The notes under the pieces: generated by a model
Seen by the model: only the letters and a program-made list of their open reading frames with translations
Databases searched by the model: none
Told to the model about the DNA's origin: nothing
Assembly (NCBI RefSeq): GCF_009758205.1
Contig: NZ_WRXN01000001.1
Coordinates: forward strand, 1,054,001 to 1,118,000
Length of the DNA: 64,000 nt
DNA from: Chitinophaga tropicalis
GTDB taxonomy: Bacteria; Bacteroidota; Bacteroidia; Chitinophagales; Chitinophagaceae
Reading direction: 5' to 3'
Part shown: in pieces, positions 26,100-34,343 of the stretch
Layout of the letters: each line of letters opens with the position of its first letter
Position numbering within the stretch: position 1 is the first letter of the stretch
Translations under genes and position numbers: made by a program

Positions 26100-27926
26100 A
26101 TGTACAGGTCTCAGCAAAACAGTAATTACCCGCCTGTAAAAGATGCTTTCCTGCCAAACTTCAGAAGTCTGGCCAGAGGAGTATCCTTTTTACTGCTGGG
26201 GTGCTGCCTTTTGCTGGAAACTGCCTGCCGTCCTGCCAGATCAGTACAACAGAAGCCCCGGCAAACAGTGATCAAAGATCCGGCATTGCTGGAGCAGCGG
26301 GCAGACAGCCTGTTCTTCACCGCCCAGCGCTCCAAGATACTGGGCGACTATCGCACCGCCATCACCCAGTTTTCAGACTACCTGCGCCTGAAGAAGGACA
26401 ATCCCACCGTTTATTACGAACTGGCCCGTCTTTTCATAGAGGTACGCAATCCCGCTTATGCGCTGGGATTTGCCCGGCGCGCAGTAGGTATGGATACTTC
26501 CAATAAATGGTTTGAGATCACGCTGGCAGATGCTTTTGGCGTTAATGGCCAGTTTGATAGCGCAGCTGCCGTATATGGCCGCCTGGCAGACAGGTACCCG
26601 GAGAATGATGAATACCTGTACAATAAAGGAATGTTTCTGTCTAAAGCAGATAAGCCCCAGGCTGCGCTGACAGTGTTTGATCAGCTGGAGCAGAAGACAG
26701 GGGTGATAGAAGAGCTGGTCTTCCAGAAACAACGTCTTTTCCTGAAACTGGACAAGGTGGAAGATGCTGCCAACGAGGTGAAGAAGCTGATCAGCATAAA
26801 CCCGGCAGAAATAAAATATTACCTGGTGCTGGGAGACATCTATAGCTCTAACGACCGGACCCAGGAAGCCAAGGAGTCTTACCGTACTGCCCTGTCTTAC
26901 GATTCAACCAACCCGAGGGCATTGATAGCACTTTCCGGTTATGCCAAAAAAGAAGGAAATAACGCACTTTACTGGTCATATCTGACACGCGCCTTTGCCA
27001 ATCCTGATTACAGTATTGATGAGAAGGTAGCTTTTGTATATCCTTACCTGCAAATGCAGGAAGTGGACACATCCAAGCTGCGGGAGGGACTGCTGCTGTC
27101 CCAGCTGGTCATAGAAGCACATCCTGAAGAGGCCAAAGCCTATGCTTTGCAGGCAGATATGTACTCGCAGGCAAACATGCTGGATAGCGCCCTGGTGGAC
27201 TATAACAAATCTGTTACGCTGGATTCCACACGTTTTACTGTCTGGTACCAGCTGATGTGGATCTATTCCCGGCTGGAGAATAATGAGCAGTTGCTGAAAG
27301 TGAGTACCATAGTGTCAGAGCGGTTCCCCAAAGAATTTATGGGCCATTATTTTAAAGGGGTGGCCAACTTTTTGCTGCAAAATTATCCGGCGTCTATAGA
27401 ATCACTGAATACGGCATTGCAGTCGGGCAGTAATGATAAAGGCACCCGGGCGGACGTTTATTCGCTGCTGGGAGATGCCTATCATGCTACCGGACAGCAT
27501 CAGCAGTCAGACAGTAACTATGACCGAGCGCTGGCCCTTGAGCCTGACGATGCGCTGGTATTGAACAATTACAGTTATTATCTTTCCCTCCGGGGGGAAC
27601 AGCTTGAAAAAGCGGAGGGTATGTCCAGGCATTCGCTGGAACTGGAGCCGGAAAGTACTAATTTCATGGACACATATGCGTGGGTACTGTTCCGTATGGG
27701 CAGATATGAACAGGCCAGGACCTGGATGGAGAAGGCCCTGCAGTCGACCGAGGCCAGGCAGAATCCTAACATGCTGGAACATTATGGTGATATCCTCTTT
27801 AACCTTCATGAAGTAGATAAAGCACTTGAATACTGGCAGCTGGCCAAAGATAATGGCGCTAATTCTGTAGGATTGGCCCGTAAAATTGCAGAAAAACGTT
27901 ACATACTGGCAACCGAGCGGGAATAG
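26100..27926 (+). CDS. TPR-repeat lipoprotein
   Basis: A 608-residue protein with a hydrophobic N-terminal segment and a likely lipobox ending ETAC. The body consists of tetratricopeptide-type helical repeats (for example YRTAITQFSDYLRLKKDNPTVYYELARL and, near the end, AEGMSRHSLELEPESTNFMDTYAW). Such proteins are scaffolds on the inner face of the outer membrane or the periplasmic side. The start at 26100 places ~35 residues before the hydrophobic segment, and a later start cannot be excluded. It lies between dut and a DUF4292 lipoprotein gene, as in many Bacteroidota, and may work with that protein. Confidence 0.88.
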   Translation: MYRSQQNSNYPPVKDAFLPNFRSLARGVSFLLLGCCLLLETACRPARSVQQKPRQTVIKDPALLEQRADSLFFTAQRSKILGDYRTAITQFSDYLRLKKDNPTVYYELARLFIEVRNPAYALGFARRAVGMDTSNKWFEITLADAFGVNGQFDSAAAVYGRLADRYPENDEYLYNKGMFLSKADKPQAALTVFDQLEQKTGVIEELVFQKQRLFLKLDKVEDAANEVKKLISINPAEIKYYLVLGDIYSSNDRTQEAKESYRTALSYDSTNPRALIALSGYAKKEGNNALYWSYLTRAFANPDYSIDEKVAFVYPYLQMQEVDTSKLREGLLLSQLVIEAHPEEAKAYALQADMYSQANMLDSALVDYNKSVTLDSTRFTVWYQLMWIYSRLENNEQLLKVSTIVSERFPKEFMGHYFKGVANFLLQNYPASIESLNTALQSGSNDKGTRADVYSLLGDAYHATGQHQQSDSNYDRALALEPDDALVLNNYSYYLSLRGEQLEKAEGMSRHSLELEPESTNFMDTYAWVLFRMGRYEQARTWMEKALQSTEARQNPNMLEHYGDILFNLHEVDKALEYWQLAKDNGANSVGLARKIAEKRYILATERE

Positions 27927-27973
27927 AGGGGACCATATCTCCGTGAATATCGGAATGTATTGAATTAAAGATC

Positions 27974-28813
27974 ATGATGAAGCAAACATTAGCACTGATA
28001 GTATTGGGTATTATAAGCACAGGACTGTTTTCATGCAGACATAGCCGCCAGATCTCACGCGTTTCTTTTCCTGTAGCTGACAGCAGCAAGCATATAGAGA
28101 ACAATAACAGCGCAGACAGCGCTTCAGCGGCAGCAGCAACTGCCTATAACAAAGAACTTCTTGCCGGTATCCGGAATAACTATATCTCTTTCAACACTTT
28201 CTCTGCCAAGCTGAAGATAGACTTTGAGACTGAGTCAAAGCAGATGTCCGGTATCAATGCCAATATGCGTATGCAGAAAGACAGCCTGATCTGGATCTCT
28301 GTATCTGCCCCTATTATAGGGGAAGTTGCCAGGGTGGTGATCACGCCGGACAGTCTCAAAGCAGTGGATAAGTTTCATAAAAAAGTATATCTGCGTGCGT
28401 TGAAAGATGCAAAAGACATTCTTAATATCCCGTTCGATTTCAGGACATTGCAGGACATGATAATAGGGAACCCTATCTACCTGACAGATTCTATTTACCA
28501 GGTTGTGAAAACTCCGGCTGTTATTTCCTTTACATGTGACAGTACTTTCTTTACCAGCATCTTCAATGTATTTGCAGATGATTATGGCCTGCAGCAGAGT
28601 AAGGTGATGGATAAGGATGAGACGCATAAACGTTCGATAGAGCTGACATACGGAGAATACAAATCTCAGGGGAAGATTAAGTTTGCTACCCGCCGAAGGG
28701 TATTTGTGGAAGAGAAGAGTTATACAAAGGTGAACATGGATTTTAATAAAGTAGATTTTGATCAGCCGGTTACGTTCCCCTTTACAGTGCCTTCCGGTTA
28801 TTCAAAAGAATAG
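27974..28813 (+). CDS. DUF4292 family lipoprotein
   Basis: A 279-residue lipoprotein whose signal peptide ends in LFSC (Cys around residue 17-18). The mature part starts with a low-complexity Asn/Ser/Ala stretch and continues as a beta-rich region (YISFNTFSAKLKIDFE, NANMRMQKDSLIWISVS, VITPDSLKAVDKFHKKVY). This resembles the LolA/LolB-like fold of the DUF4292 family. It follows the TPR gene by 47 bp and precedes the EnvC-like gene. Its precise role is unknown, and an outer membrane assembly function is inferred from fold and context only. Confidence 0.85.
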   Translation: MMKQTLALIVLGIISTGLFSCRHSRQISRVSFPVADSSKHIENNNSADSASAAAATAYNKELLAGIRNNYISFNTFSAKLKIDFETESKQMSGINANMRMQKDSLIWISVSAPIIGEVARVVITPDSLKAVDKFHKKVYLRALKDAKDILNIPFDFRTLQDMIIGNPIYLTDSIYQVVKTPAVISFTCDSTFFTSIFNVFADDYGLQQSKVMDKDETHKRSIELTYGEYKSQGKIKFATRRRVFVEEKSYTKVNMDFNKVDFDQPVTFPFTVPSGYSKE

Positions 28814-28852
28814 CAGGAGCCAGCCCCTGTGCGCCTGACCGGGACATTTAAA

Positions 28853-28883
28853 TTTGTAAATTGCTATATTGCAGCTATCTTTA
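28853..28883 (+). promoter_or_regulatory. Promoter of the EnvC-like gene
   Basis: TTTG at 28853-28856 is followed after 19 nt by TATCTTTA at 28876-28883, one base off consensus. The ATG at 28892 is 8 nt later, so the leader is at most a few nucleotides. Confidence 0.55.
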
Positions 28884-28891
28884 AAAGTATC

Positions 28892-30331
28892 ATGCCGAAT
28901 CTGAAGAAGTTTTTCCCACTGATATTCATCTTAGGTTTATTACCTGCCTTGCTTCATGCGCAGGCGCCCCAGTTGTCGCGGGAGGAACTCGAACATAGAA
29001 AAAGAGAGCTGCAGAGAGAAATTGATGAAGCGAACAACGCCCTGAAGGATACCAAGAAATCCAGACGTGAAAGCCTTGGACAGCTGAGAGTACTGCGTGA
29101 TAAAATAGCTCTCCGTACCCGTCTCATCAACAATATAAACGAAGAGATCAACTTCATTAACGGAGATATCAATTCCGCTTACCGTGATATCAAGACACTG
29201 GAAAAAGACCTGGACACACTGAAATCGCAGTATGCACAGCTGGTAGTTTATGCCTATAAGAACCGCAGCACTTATGACATGCTGAACTTTATCTTTTCGG
29301 CACAGACCTTCAATGATGCTATCAGGCGTTACCAGTATCTTAAGCAATATCGCGATTACCGTCGCAGGCAGGCAGAGAATATCCTGGAAACACAGGTATT
29401 GCTGAACAAGAAAATTGAAAGTCTCCGTGATCAGAAACAGAACCGTTCCAGCACGCTGAAGCAGGAACAGGAGCAGCGTTCTGTACTGGAAGTAGACAGG
29501 AAAGAGAAGGATGAGGTACTGAGCAAGCTGAAGGGGCGTGAGAAAGAGTTGCTGGCAGATATCAACAAGAATAAGAAAGATGCACAGAAAGTGCAGGCAG
29601 CTATACAGGCTGTAATACGCCGTGAAATTGAAATTGCCCGTAAGCAGGCAGAAGAGGAAGCTGCTGCCAAACGGAGGGCTGCTGTTGCTGCTGAAGAGAA
29701 ACGTAAAAAAGAAGAAGCTGCGAGAAAGGCTGCCGCCGCTGCTGCTGCTACAGCCGCTGCCAATGCTGCAAAAGCGAATAACCCGGGTAATGCAACTGCT
29801 GATAAACCGGAAACAAAACCTGTAGCAGAGCCGCCTGCGCCTAAGCCTGCAGAGGTAGAGAAACCAGCACGTACAGAGAACGTACTGGAAGCTACCCCGG
29901 AAGCGCTGGCATTATCTGAAAGCTTTGAGTCTAACCGTGGTAAGCTGCCATGGCCTGTGGCTTCAGGGCATATTATAGGGCATTTTGGCCGTCAGCAGCA
30001 TGCTGTAATGGAACGTATCACAGTGGAGAACGACGGTGTGATTATAGGTACAGGCAGAGGCGCTCCGGTAAAGGCTATTTTCCAGGGTGAGGTGAGAACG
30101 GTAGCGGTTATACCTGGTGGTGGCTCGTTGGTTATTATCAGGCATGGGCAGTACTTTACCAACTATGCGCGTTTGCAGTCGGTGAATGTAAGGACGGGTG
30201 AAAGGGTTAGTACGGGGCAGGTGATAGGTACTGCGGGTACTAATGAGCTGGAGAATCTTGGTGAAGTGGAATTGCAGATCTATAAAGGTATTCAGAAGCA
30301 GAATCCTGAGTTCTGGATCAGAAGGAAATGA
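28892..30331 (+). CDS. EnvC-like murein hydrolase activator (degenerate LytM)
   Basis: A 479-residue secreted protein. The signal peptide (FPLIFILGLLPALLHAQ) is followed by a long coiled coil up to about residue 260. A Lys/Ala-rich linker (about 265-320) comes next, with a Pro/Lys/Glu-rich segment, and then a C-terminal M23/LytM-like domain (about 370-479, LPWPVASGHIIGHFG onward). In that domain the HxxxD and HxH zinc ligands are missing: NDGVII and EVELQIYKG stand where they should be. It is therefore likely a non-catalytic activator of amidases during division, as for E. coli EnvC. The GTG at 28829 would give no signal peptide and is not preferred. Confidence 0.88.
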   Translation: MPNLKKFFPLIFILGLLPALLHAQAPQLSREELEHRKRELQREIDEANNALKDTKKSRRESLGQLRVLRDKIALRTRLINNINEEINFINGDINSAYRDIKTLEKDLDTLKSQYAQLVVYAYKNRSTYDMLNFIFSAQTFNDAIRRYQYLKQYRDYRRRQAENILETQVLLNKKIESLRDQKQNRSSTLKQEQEQRSVLEVDRKEKDEVLSKLKGREKELLADINKNKKDAQKVQAAIQAVIRREIEIARKQAEEEAAAKRRAAVAAEEKRKKEEAARKAAAAAAATAAANAAKANNPGNATADKPETKPVAEPPAPKPAEVEKPARTENVLEATPEALALSESFESNRGKLPWPVASGHIIGHFGRQQHAVMERITVENDGVIIGTGRGAPVKAIFQGEVRTVAVIPGGGSLVIIRHGQYFTNYARLQSVNVRTGERVSTGQVIGTAGTNELENLGEVELQIYKGIQKQNPEFWIRRK

Positions 30332-30362
30332 TATTGTTTTTTTAGAATAAGCGGAATTGCGC

Positions 30363-30401
30363 AAAAAAATTGGGTTCGCCTTTGGCGAACCCAATTTTTT
30401 T
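30363..30401. terminator. Bidirectional terminator between envC-like and bshA
   Basis: An 18-bp perfect stem has arms at 30363-30380 and 30384-30401, a 3-nt loop TTT, and seven A/T pairs at its base, so it carries a T-run on both strands. It serves the convergent EnvC-like and bshA genes. Confidence 0.92.
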
Positions 30402-30421
30402 GCGAGGAGGTTTATTGGTCT

Positions 30422-30480
30422 GCGGCCGCTGGATAAAGGCGAAACTTCTTTTTTGAGAAGGGATTTATCTGGCCTGCCGC
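30422..30480 (-). other. Structured 3' region of the bshA transcript
   Basis: Nested inverted pairs surround one centre: GCGGC with GCCGC (outer), GATAAA with TTTATC (middle), and CTTCT with AGAAG (inner). They lie between the bshA stop and the bidirectional terminator. It could be an mRNA-stabilising element or a small RNA. No known family is recognised. Confidence 0.35.
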
Positions 30481-30502
30481 AGGCTAAAATGGTTGTTAAT
30501 AG

Positions 30503-31645
30503 TTAAGATACGAGCGCTTTATTGATCACTTCTTCATATAAAGCCTCATACTGAGGAATGATATTACTGATATGGAACCGTTGCGCCTGTTCAAGCGCTC
30601 CTTTCCTCATCTCTGCCATGAGATGTTCATCCAGCAACAGCCTTGTTGCATGTTCCGCCATGCTGTTCACATCTCCTACGGGGCTGAGGAAGCCTGTCTG
30701 TCCGTGAATATTCACTTCCGGCAAACCGCCTGCATTGGAAGAAATAACAGGTACCTGTGCGGCCATTGCTTCAAGCGCAGCGAGACCAAAGCTCTCATAA
30801 TCTGAAGGCAGCAGGAAAAGATCTGCGATAGACATTACATCTTCCAGCTGTTCCTGTTTACCTACAAAGCGAACGTCTCCGCAAAGGTCCATTTCACGGC
30901 ACATGCTCTCAATAGTAGGCCTGTCAGGGCCATCACCTACCAGCAACAGTTTGGCCGGGACCTGCTCTCTTACTTTGCTGAATACCTTGATCACATCAGG
31001 CACGCGTTTGACTTTACGGAAGTTGGATACATGCAGCAATATCCGTTCACCATTGGGTGCAATGGCATTCCGGAAATGCAGCAGTTCTCCTTCACGGCGT
31101 TTGAAACGTTCAGTGTCCACGAAGTTATAGATCACCTCTATATCTTTCTCAATCTGGAATGACTTGTAGGTTTCTTCCCGCAAGTTATTGGATACCGCCG
31201 TGATGGCGTCAGATTCATTGATGGAGAAGGTAACTACCGGTGCATAGGTCTTATCTTTACCTACCAGGGTAATATCAGTACCGTGCAGGGTGGTGATGAA
31301 TGGTACTATCCGGCCCTGTTTGCTCACTATCTGTTTAGCCATATAGGCTGTAGAAGCGTGGGGAATGGCATAGTGTACGTGCAACAGGTCCAGCTGCTGG
31401 TTCACTATCACATCTACCATTGTGCTGCTCAGGGCTGATTCATAAGGAGGAAAATCAAACAGCGGGTAAGTAGGCACCTGCACTTCATGATAATATATGT
31501 TGGCATGAAAGGCATTCAATCTTACAGGTTGCTGATAAGTAATGAAATGCACCATATGACCCTTATCAGCCAGGGCCTTGCCCAGTTCAGTTGCCAGTAC
31601 GCCACTACCCCCATAAGTAGGGTAACATACTATTCCAATACGCAT
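30503..31645 (-). CDS. bshA: N-acetyl-alpha-D-glucosaminyl L-malate synthase BshA
   Basis: A GT4-family glycosyltransferase of 380 residues that joins GlcNAc from UDP-GlcNAc to L-malate, the first step of bacillithiol synthesis. The N-terminus MRIGIVCYPTYGGSGVLATELG is characteristic of BshA. The C-terminal EX7E region is ESFGLAALEAMA. No bshB or bshC is in the window. The gene is divergent from the M28 peptidase gene, and a strong palindrome lies between them at 31771-31794. Confidence 0.96.
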   Translation of the reverse strand: MRIGIVCYPTYGGSGVLATELGKALADKGHMVHFITYQQPVRLNAFHANIYYHEVQVPTYPLFDFPPYESALSSTMVDVIVNQQLDLLHVHYAIPHASTAYMAKQIVSKQGRIVPFITTLHGTDITLVGKDKTYAPVVTFSINESDAITAVSNNLREETYKSFQIEKDIEVIYNFVDTERFKRREGELLHFRNAIAPNGERILLHVSNFRKVKRVPDVIKVFSKVREQVPAKLLLVGDGPDRPTIESMCREMDLCGDVRFVGKQEQLEDVMSIADLFLLPSDYESFGLAALEAMAAQVPVISSNAGGLPEVNIHGQTGFLSPVGDVNSMAEHATRLLLDEHLMAEMRKGALEQAQRFHISNIIPQYEALYEEVINKALVS

Positions 31646-31730
31646 TTGTTATTGTTTAAAACTTGAAACGCTAAACACTTATGCCGGAAGGTTAGCCCGC
31701 AGAACACAGTTTTTACGTTATTACAGGCTA

Positions 31731-31738
31731 CAAAATTA
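31731..31738 (-). promoter_or_regulatory. -7 element TAATTTTG, candidate for bshA
   Basis: The minus strand reads TAATTTTG, a TAnnTTTG match, 85 nt before the bshA ATG. No clear -33 TTTG is seen 17-23 nt further upstream. Confidence 0.4.
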
Positions 31739-31770
31739 TAACATTTTAAAATGATATGCCTTTTAAATGG

Positions 31771-31794
31771 ATTAATGGTAATGTTACCATTAAT
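31771..31794. promoter_or_regulatory. 24-bp palindrome, probable operator
   Basis: A perfect 11-bp inverted repeat has arms ATTAATGGTAA (31771-31781) and its complement TTACCATTAAT (31784-31794), with the 2-nt spacer TG. It lies between divergent bshA and the M28 peptidase gene. It has no T-run and is far from gene ends, so a dimeric repressor site is more likely than a terminator. Confidence 0.6.
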
Positions 31795-31827
31795 TTTATA
31801 GTTTTAGCGTTTAAATCGACTGCCATT

Positions 31828-33201
31828 ATGAGAAAATACCTGCTGCCGGCTTTTTTAGCCTGTTCACTGTCGGTGAGTGCCCAACAAGAGAATGATTCAC
31901 TGCAATTACGCCATCTGGCTTCAGAAATATTAAGACACAGCAAAGCTTATTCAGACCTGAAAGTGCTGACACAGGAGGTGGGCGGCCGTCTGGCCGGTTC
32001 CCCGCAAATGGTGAAGGCGGAGCAATGGGGAGAGAAAGCGCTGAAAGCTGCCAATGCAGACACTGTATACCTGCAGGAATGCCAGGTACCTCACTGGGTA
32101 AGAGGGGAAAAGGAGGAGGTACGGATCATTTCCCGCCGCCGTGACTTTATTCCGCCTTTAAACGTACTGGCCCTGGGTAACTCTGTAGGCAGCGGCGCTA
32201 CCGGTGTTACGGCGCCGGTGCTGGAGGTATCTTCATTTGAAGACCTGGAAGCCAAGAAGGACCAGGTGAAGGGAAAGATCGTCTTTTACAACTACCCGTT
32301 CAACCCGGAATTCATCCGTACATTTGAGTCTTACGGAGACGCCGTAAAATACCGCGGCCGTGGCGCCAGCCAGGCTGCCAAATACGGAGCGCTGGCGGTA
32401 GTGGTAAGGTCCATGACCCATGGGGCCAATAATTTACCGCATACAGGAGCTATGGCTTATAATGATTCCTTCCCCAGGATCCCTGCTGTGGCTATAGGTC
32501 TGGAAGATGCAGATATGCTGAGCAACCGCCTGAAAGGAGAATCTGACATGAAGCTGTACCTGCGTACCAGCTGCCGGATGCTGCCGGATACTACAGGGCA
32601 TAATGTCATAGCAGAGCTGCGTGGTACGGAACACCCTGAGCAGATCATTACCGTAGGTGGTCATCTCGACTCGTGGGACGTGAATGAGGGAGCACATGAT
32701 GATGGTACCGGCTGTGTACAGTCTATTGAGATCATCCGTGCTTTTAAAGCACGGGGTATCAGGCCTAAACATACTATCCGCGTAGTGCTGTTTGCGAATG
32801 AGGAGAATGGCACCCGTGGCGGCAGGAAATATGCAGATGTGGCAAAGGCGAAAGGAGAGCAGCACCTGTTTGCCCTGGAAAGCGATGCTGGCGGTTTTAC
32901 GCCCCGTGGTTTCTCTTTTGAGATGCCGGCAGAGAAAAGGGCCAAAATCCTTTCATGGGCGCCTTTATTCAAGCCCTATGACGTATATGAATTTGAAGCT
33001 GTAGGCGGTGGTGTGGATGTAGGACAGCTGGCTGCAGCAATGGGTACTCCTATAGGTGAACTTTTACCCGATTCCCAACGTTATTTTGATCTGCATCATG
33101 CTGCCAATGATGTGTTTGAAGCGGTGAATAAAAGGGAGCTGGAACTGGGCGCTTTCAGCATGGCAGCATTGATCTACCTGGTAGATAAATATGGATTGTA
33201 A
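31828..33201 (+). CDS. Secreted M28 family metallopeptidase
   Basis: A 457-residue protein from the chosen start MRKYLLPAFLACSLSVSAQ, which gives a clear signal peptide. A protease-associated (PA) domain region is inserted near residues 115-225 (VTAPVLEVSS, KGKIVFYNYPF, GALAVVVRSMTHG). The zinc ligands of the M28 fold are in GGHLDSWDVNEGAHDDGTG, then FANEENGTRGG and FALESDAGGF, with the last histidine in DLHHAAND. It probably acts as an aminopeptidase or carboxypeptidase in the periplasm or outside. The 24 upstream residues in frame (from 31756) lack a signal peptide and cross the palindrome. Confidence 0.9.
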   Translation: MRKYLLPAFLACSLSVSAQQENDSLQLRHLASEILRHSKAYSDLKVLTQEVGGRLAGSPQMVKAEQWGEKALKAANADTVYLQECQVPHWVRGEKEEVRIISRRRDFIPPLNVLALGNSVGSGATGVTAPVLEVSSFEDLEAKKDQVKGKIVFYNYPFNPEFIRTFESYGDAVKYRGRGASQAAKYGALAVVVRSMTHGANNLPHTGAMAYNDSFPRIPAVAIGLEDADMLSNRLKGESDMKLYLRTSCRMLPDTTGHNVIAELRGTEHPEQIITVGGHLDSWDVNEGAHDDGTGCVQSIEIIRAFKARGIRPKHTIRVVLFANEENGTRGGRKYADVAKAKGEQHLFALESDAGGFTPRGFSFEMPAEKRAKILSWAPLFKPYDVYEFEAVGGGVDVGQLAAAMGTPIGELLPDSQRYFDLHHAANDVFEAVNKRELELGAFSMAALIYLVDKYGL

Positions 33202-33222
33202 TCCCTGACTTAAATAATAAAT

Positions 33223-33600
33223 ATGCGCAGATTTCTTTTTTCCGTGATCGGGATAGTAATAGTGCTGCTGGTTGGATTTTTCTTTTACAAGTTCTATTTC
33301 GTGTTTGGCCGTGGCGTGAAAGCCGGTGAGCTGAACTATTTTGTAGAGAAAGGATATGTTTTCAAAACATATGAAGGCCGGTTAATACAGACCGGTTACC
33401 GTTCCAAACAACCGGGTGCGCTTCAGTCAAACGAGTTCCAGTTCTCTGTAACAGATGAGAAAGTGGCGCAACAGCTGATGAACAGTAGCGGGAAGTTTGT
33501 GCAGCTGCATTACAAGGAATACCTGGGAGCGGTTCCCTGGCGCGGGTTCAGCAATTTTATAGTGGATAGCGTGATATCTGTGGAGAACCCGGTATATTAA
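33223..33600 (+). CDS. Hypothetical protein with N-terminal membrane segment
   Basis: A 125-residue protein. An N-terminal membrane segment (FLFSVIGIVIVLLVGFFFY) is followed by a beta-rich region of about 100 residues (VFKTYEGRLIQTGYRSKQPGALQSNEFQFSVTDEKV). It contains no cysteine pair or catalytic motif that I recognise. It is 21 bp downstream of the M28 gene and is probably co-transcribed with it. Proteins of this length and arrangement are widespread, conserved unknowns in Chitinophagaceae-like genomes, to my recollection. Confidence 0.8.
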   Translation: MRRFLFSVIGIVIVLLVGFFFYKFYFVFGRGVKAGELNYFVEKGYVFKTYEGRLIQTGYRSKQPGALQSNEFQFSVTDEKVAQQLMNSSGKFVQLHYKEYLGAVPWRGFSNFIVDSVISVENPVY

Positions 33601-33637
33601 AATAAAGAGGTCCTGCCTTAGGCAGGACCTCTTTATT
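33601..33637. terminator. Bidirectional terminator
   Basis: A 17-bp perfect stem has arms at 33601-33617 and 33621-33637 (core AGAGGTCCTGCC), with loop TTA. It lies exactly between the convergent genes at 33223 and 33639 and has A/T-rich bases on both sides. Confidence 0.9.
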
Positions 33638-33638
33638 T

Positions 33639-34343
33639 TCAGGCCAGCATCAGGAATATGGCCGGCTTCTTATGCAGTTCCGGTATAGAATGTTTCCATT
33701 CCTTCACTGATCTTGTATGTATAAATTCTTCCGGCCCCGTAATATCTGCCGCTATACAAATCTGCGTAGTGTCTTTACAGTTAGCCAGTATATCTTTCAG
33801 CAGCTGGTTGTTGCGGTAAGGCGTTTCAATAAAGAGCTGTGTTTGTTGTTTTTTCTGTGATTGTAATTCCAGGTCGCGTATAGCTTTTACCCTTTCAGGT
33901 GGTTTTACAGGGAGGTAGCCAATAAACTGGAAATTCTGGCCGTTCATGCCTGAAGCCATCAGTGCCAGCAGCATGGAGTTGGGGCCTACCATGGGAATCA
34001 CGGGGGCGTCTATGCTGTGTGCCGCTCTTACTACCAGGTGCCCGGGATCGGCGATAGCAGGACAGCCTGCCTCACTCATAATGCCTATATCTTTTCCTTC
34101 CAGCAGCAGTTTTTTTGCCAGCGCCGTATCTGGTGGGTTATGCTCGTGCATGAGCAGCAACTGAAGGGTATCTATGTTGATGCTTTTATCAAGAGCTTTG
34201 AGATAGCGCCTGGCCGTTCTTTCATTCTCCACGAAGAAAATGCTGATCTGCTGTACTGCAGCAGTGATATAGGCCGGGATGGTGTGCAATGCATCCGGGC
34301 TGAGCACAGTGGGGATCAGGTATACTTTACCAGGTTGCGCCAT
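33639..34343 (-). CDS. RsmI-like SAM-dependent methyltransferase (short form)
   Basis: A 234-residue tetrapyrrole-methylase-fold protein of the RsmI family. Seen motifs are GIMSEAGCPAIADPGH, VVPxxGPNSMLLALMASGM-type (VIPMVGPNSMLLAL) and FIGYLPVKPPER. RsmI methylates the 2'-O of C1402 in 16S rRNA. This protein lacks the C-terminal helical extension (classical RsmI is about 280 residues) and the N-terminal GTLYLVATPIGN motif is altered to GKVYLIPTVLSPD, so it is a paralogue with uncertain substrate. Its start overlaps the EI24 gene end by 17 bp. Confidence 0.85.
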   Translation of the reverse strand: MAQPGKVYLIPTVLSPDALHTIPAYITAAVQQISIFFVENERTARRYLKALDKSINIDTLQLLLMHEHNPPDTALAKKLLLEGKDIGIMSEAGCPAIADPGHLVVRAAHSIDAPVIPMVGPNSMLLALMASGMNGQNFQFIGYLPVKPPERVKAIRDLELQSQKKQQTQLFIETPYRNNQLLKDILANCKDTTQICIAADITGPEEFIHTRSVKEWKHSIPELHKKPAIFLMLA

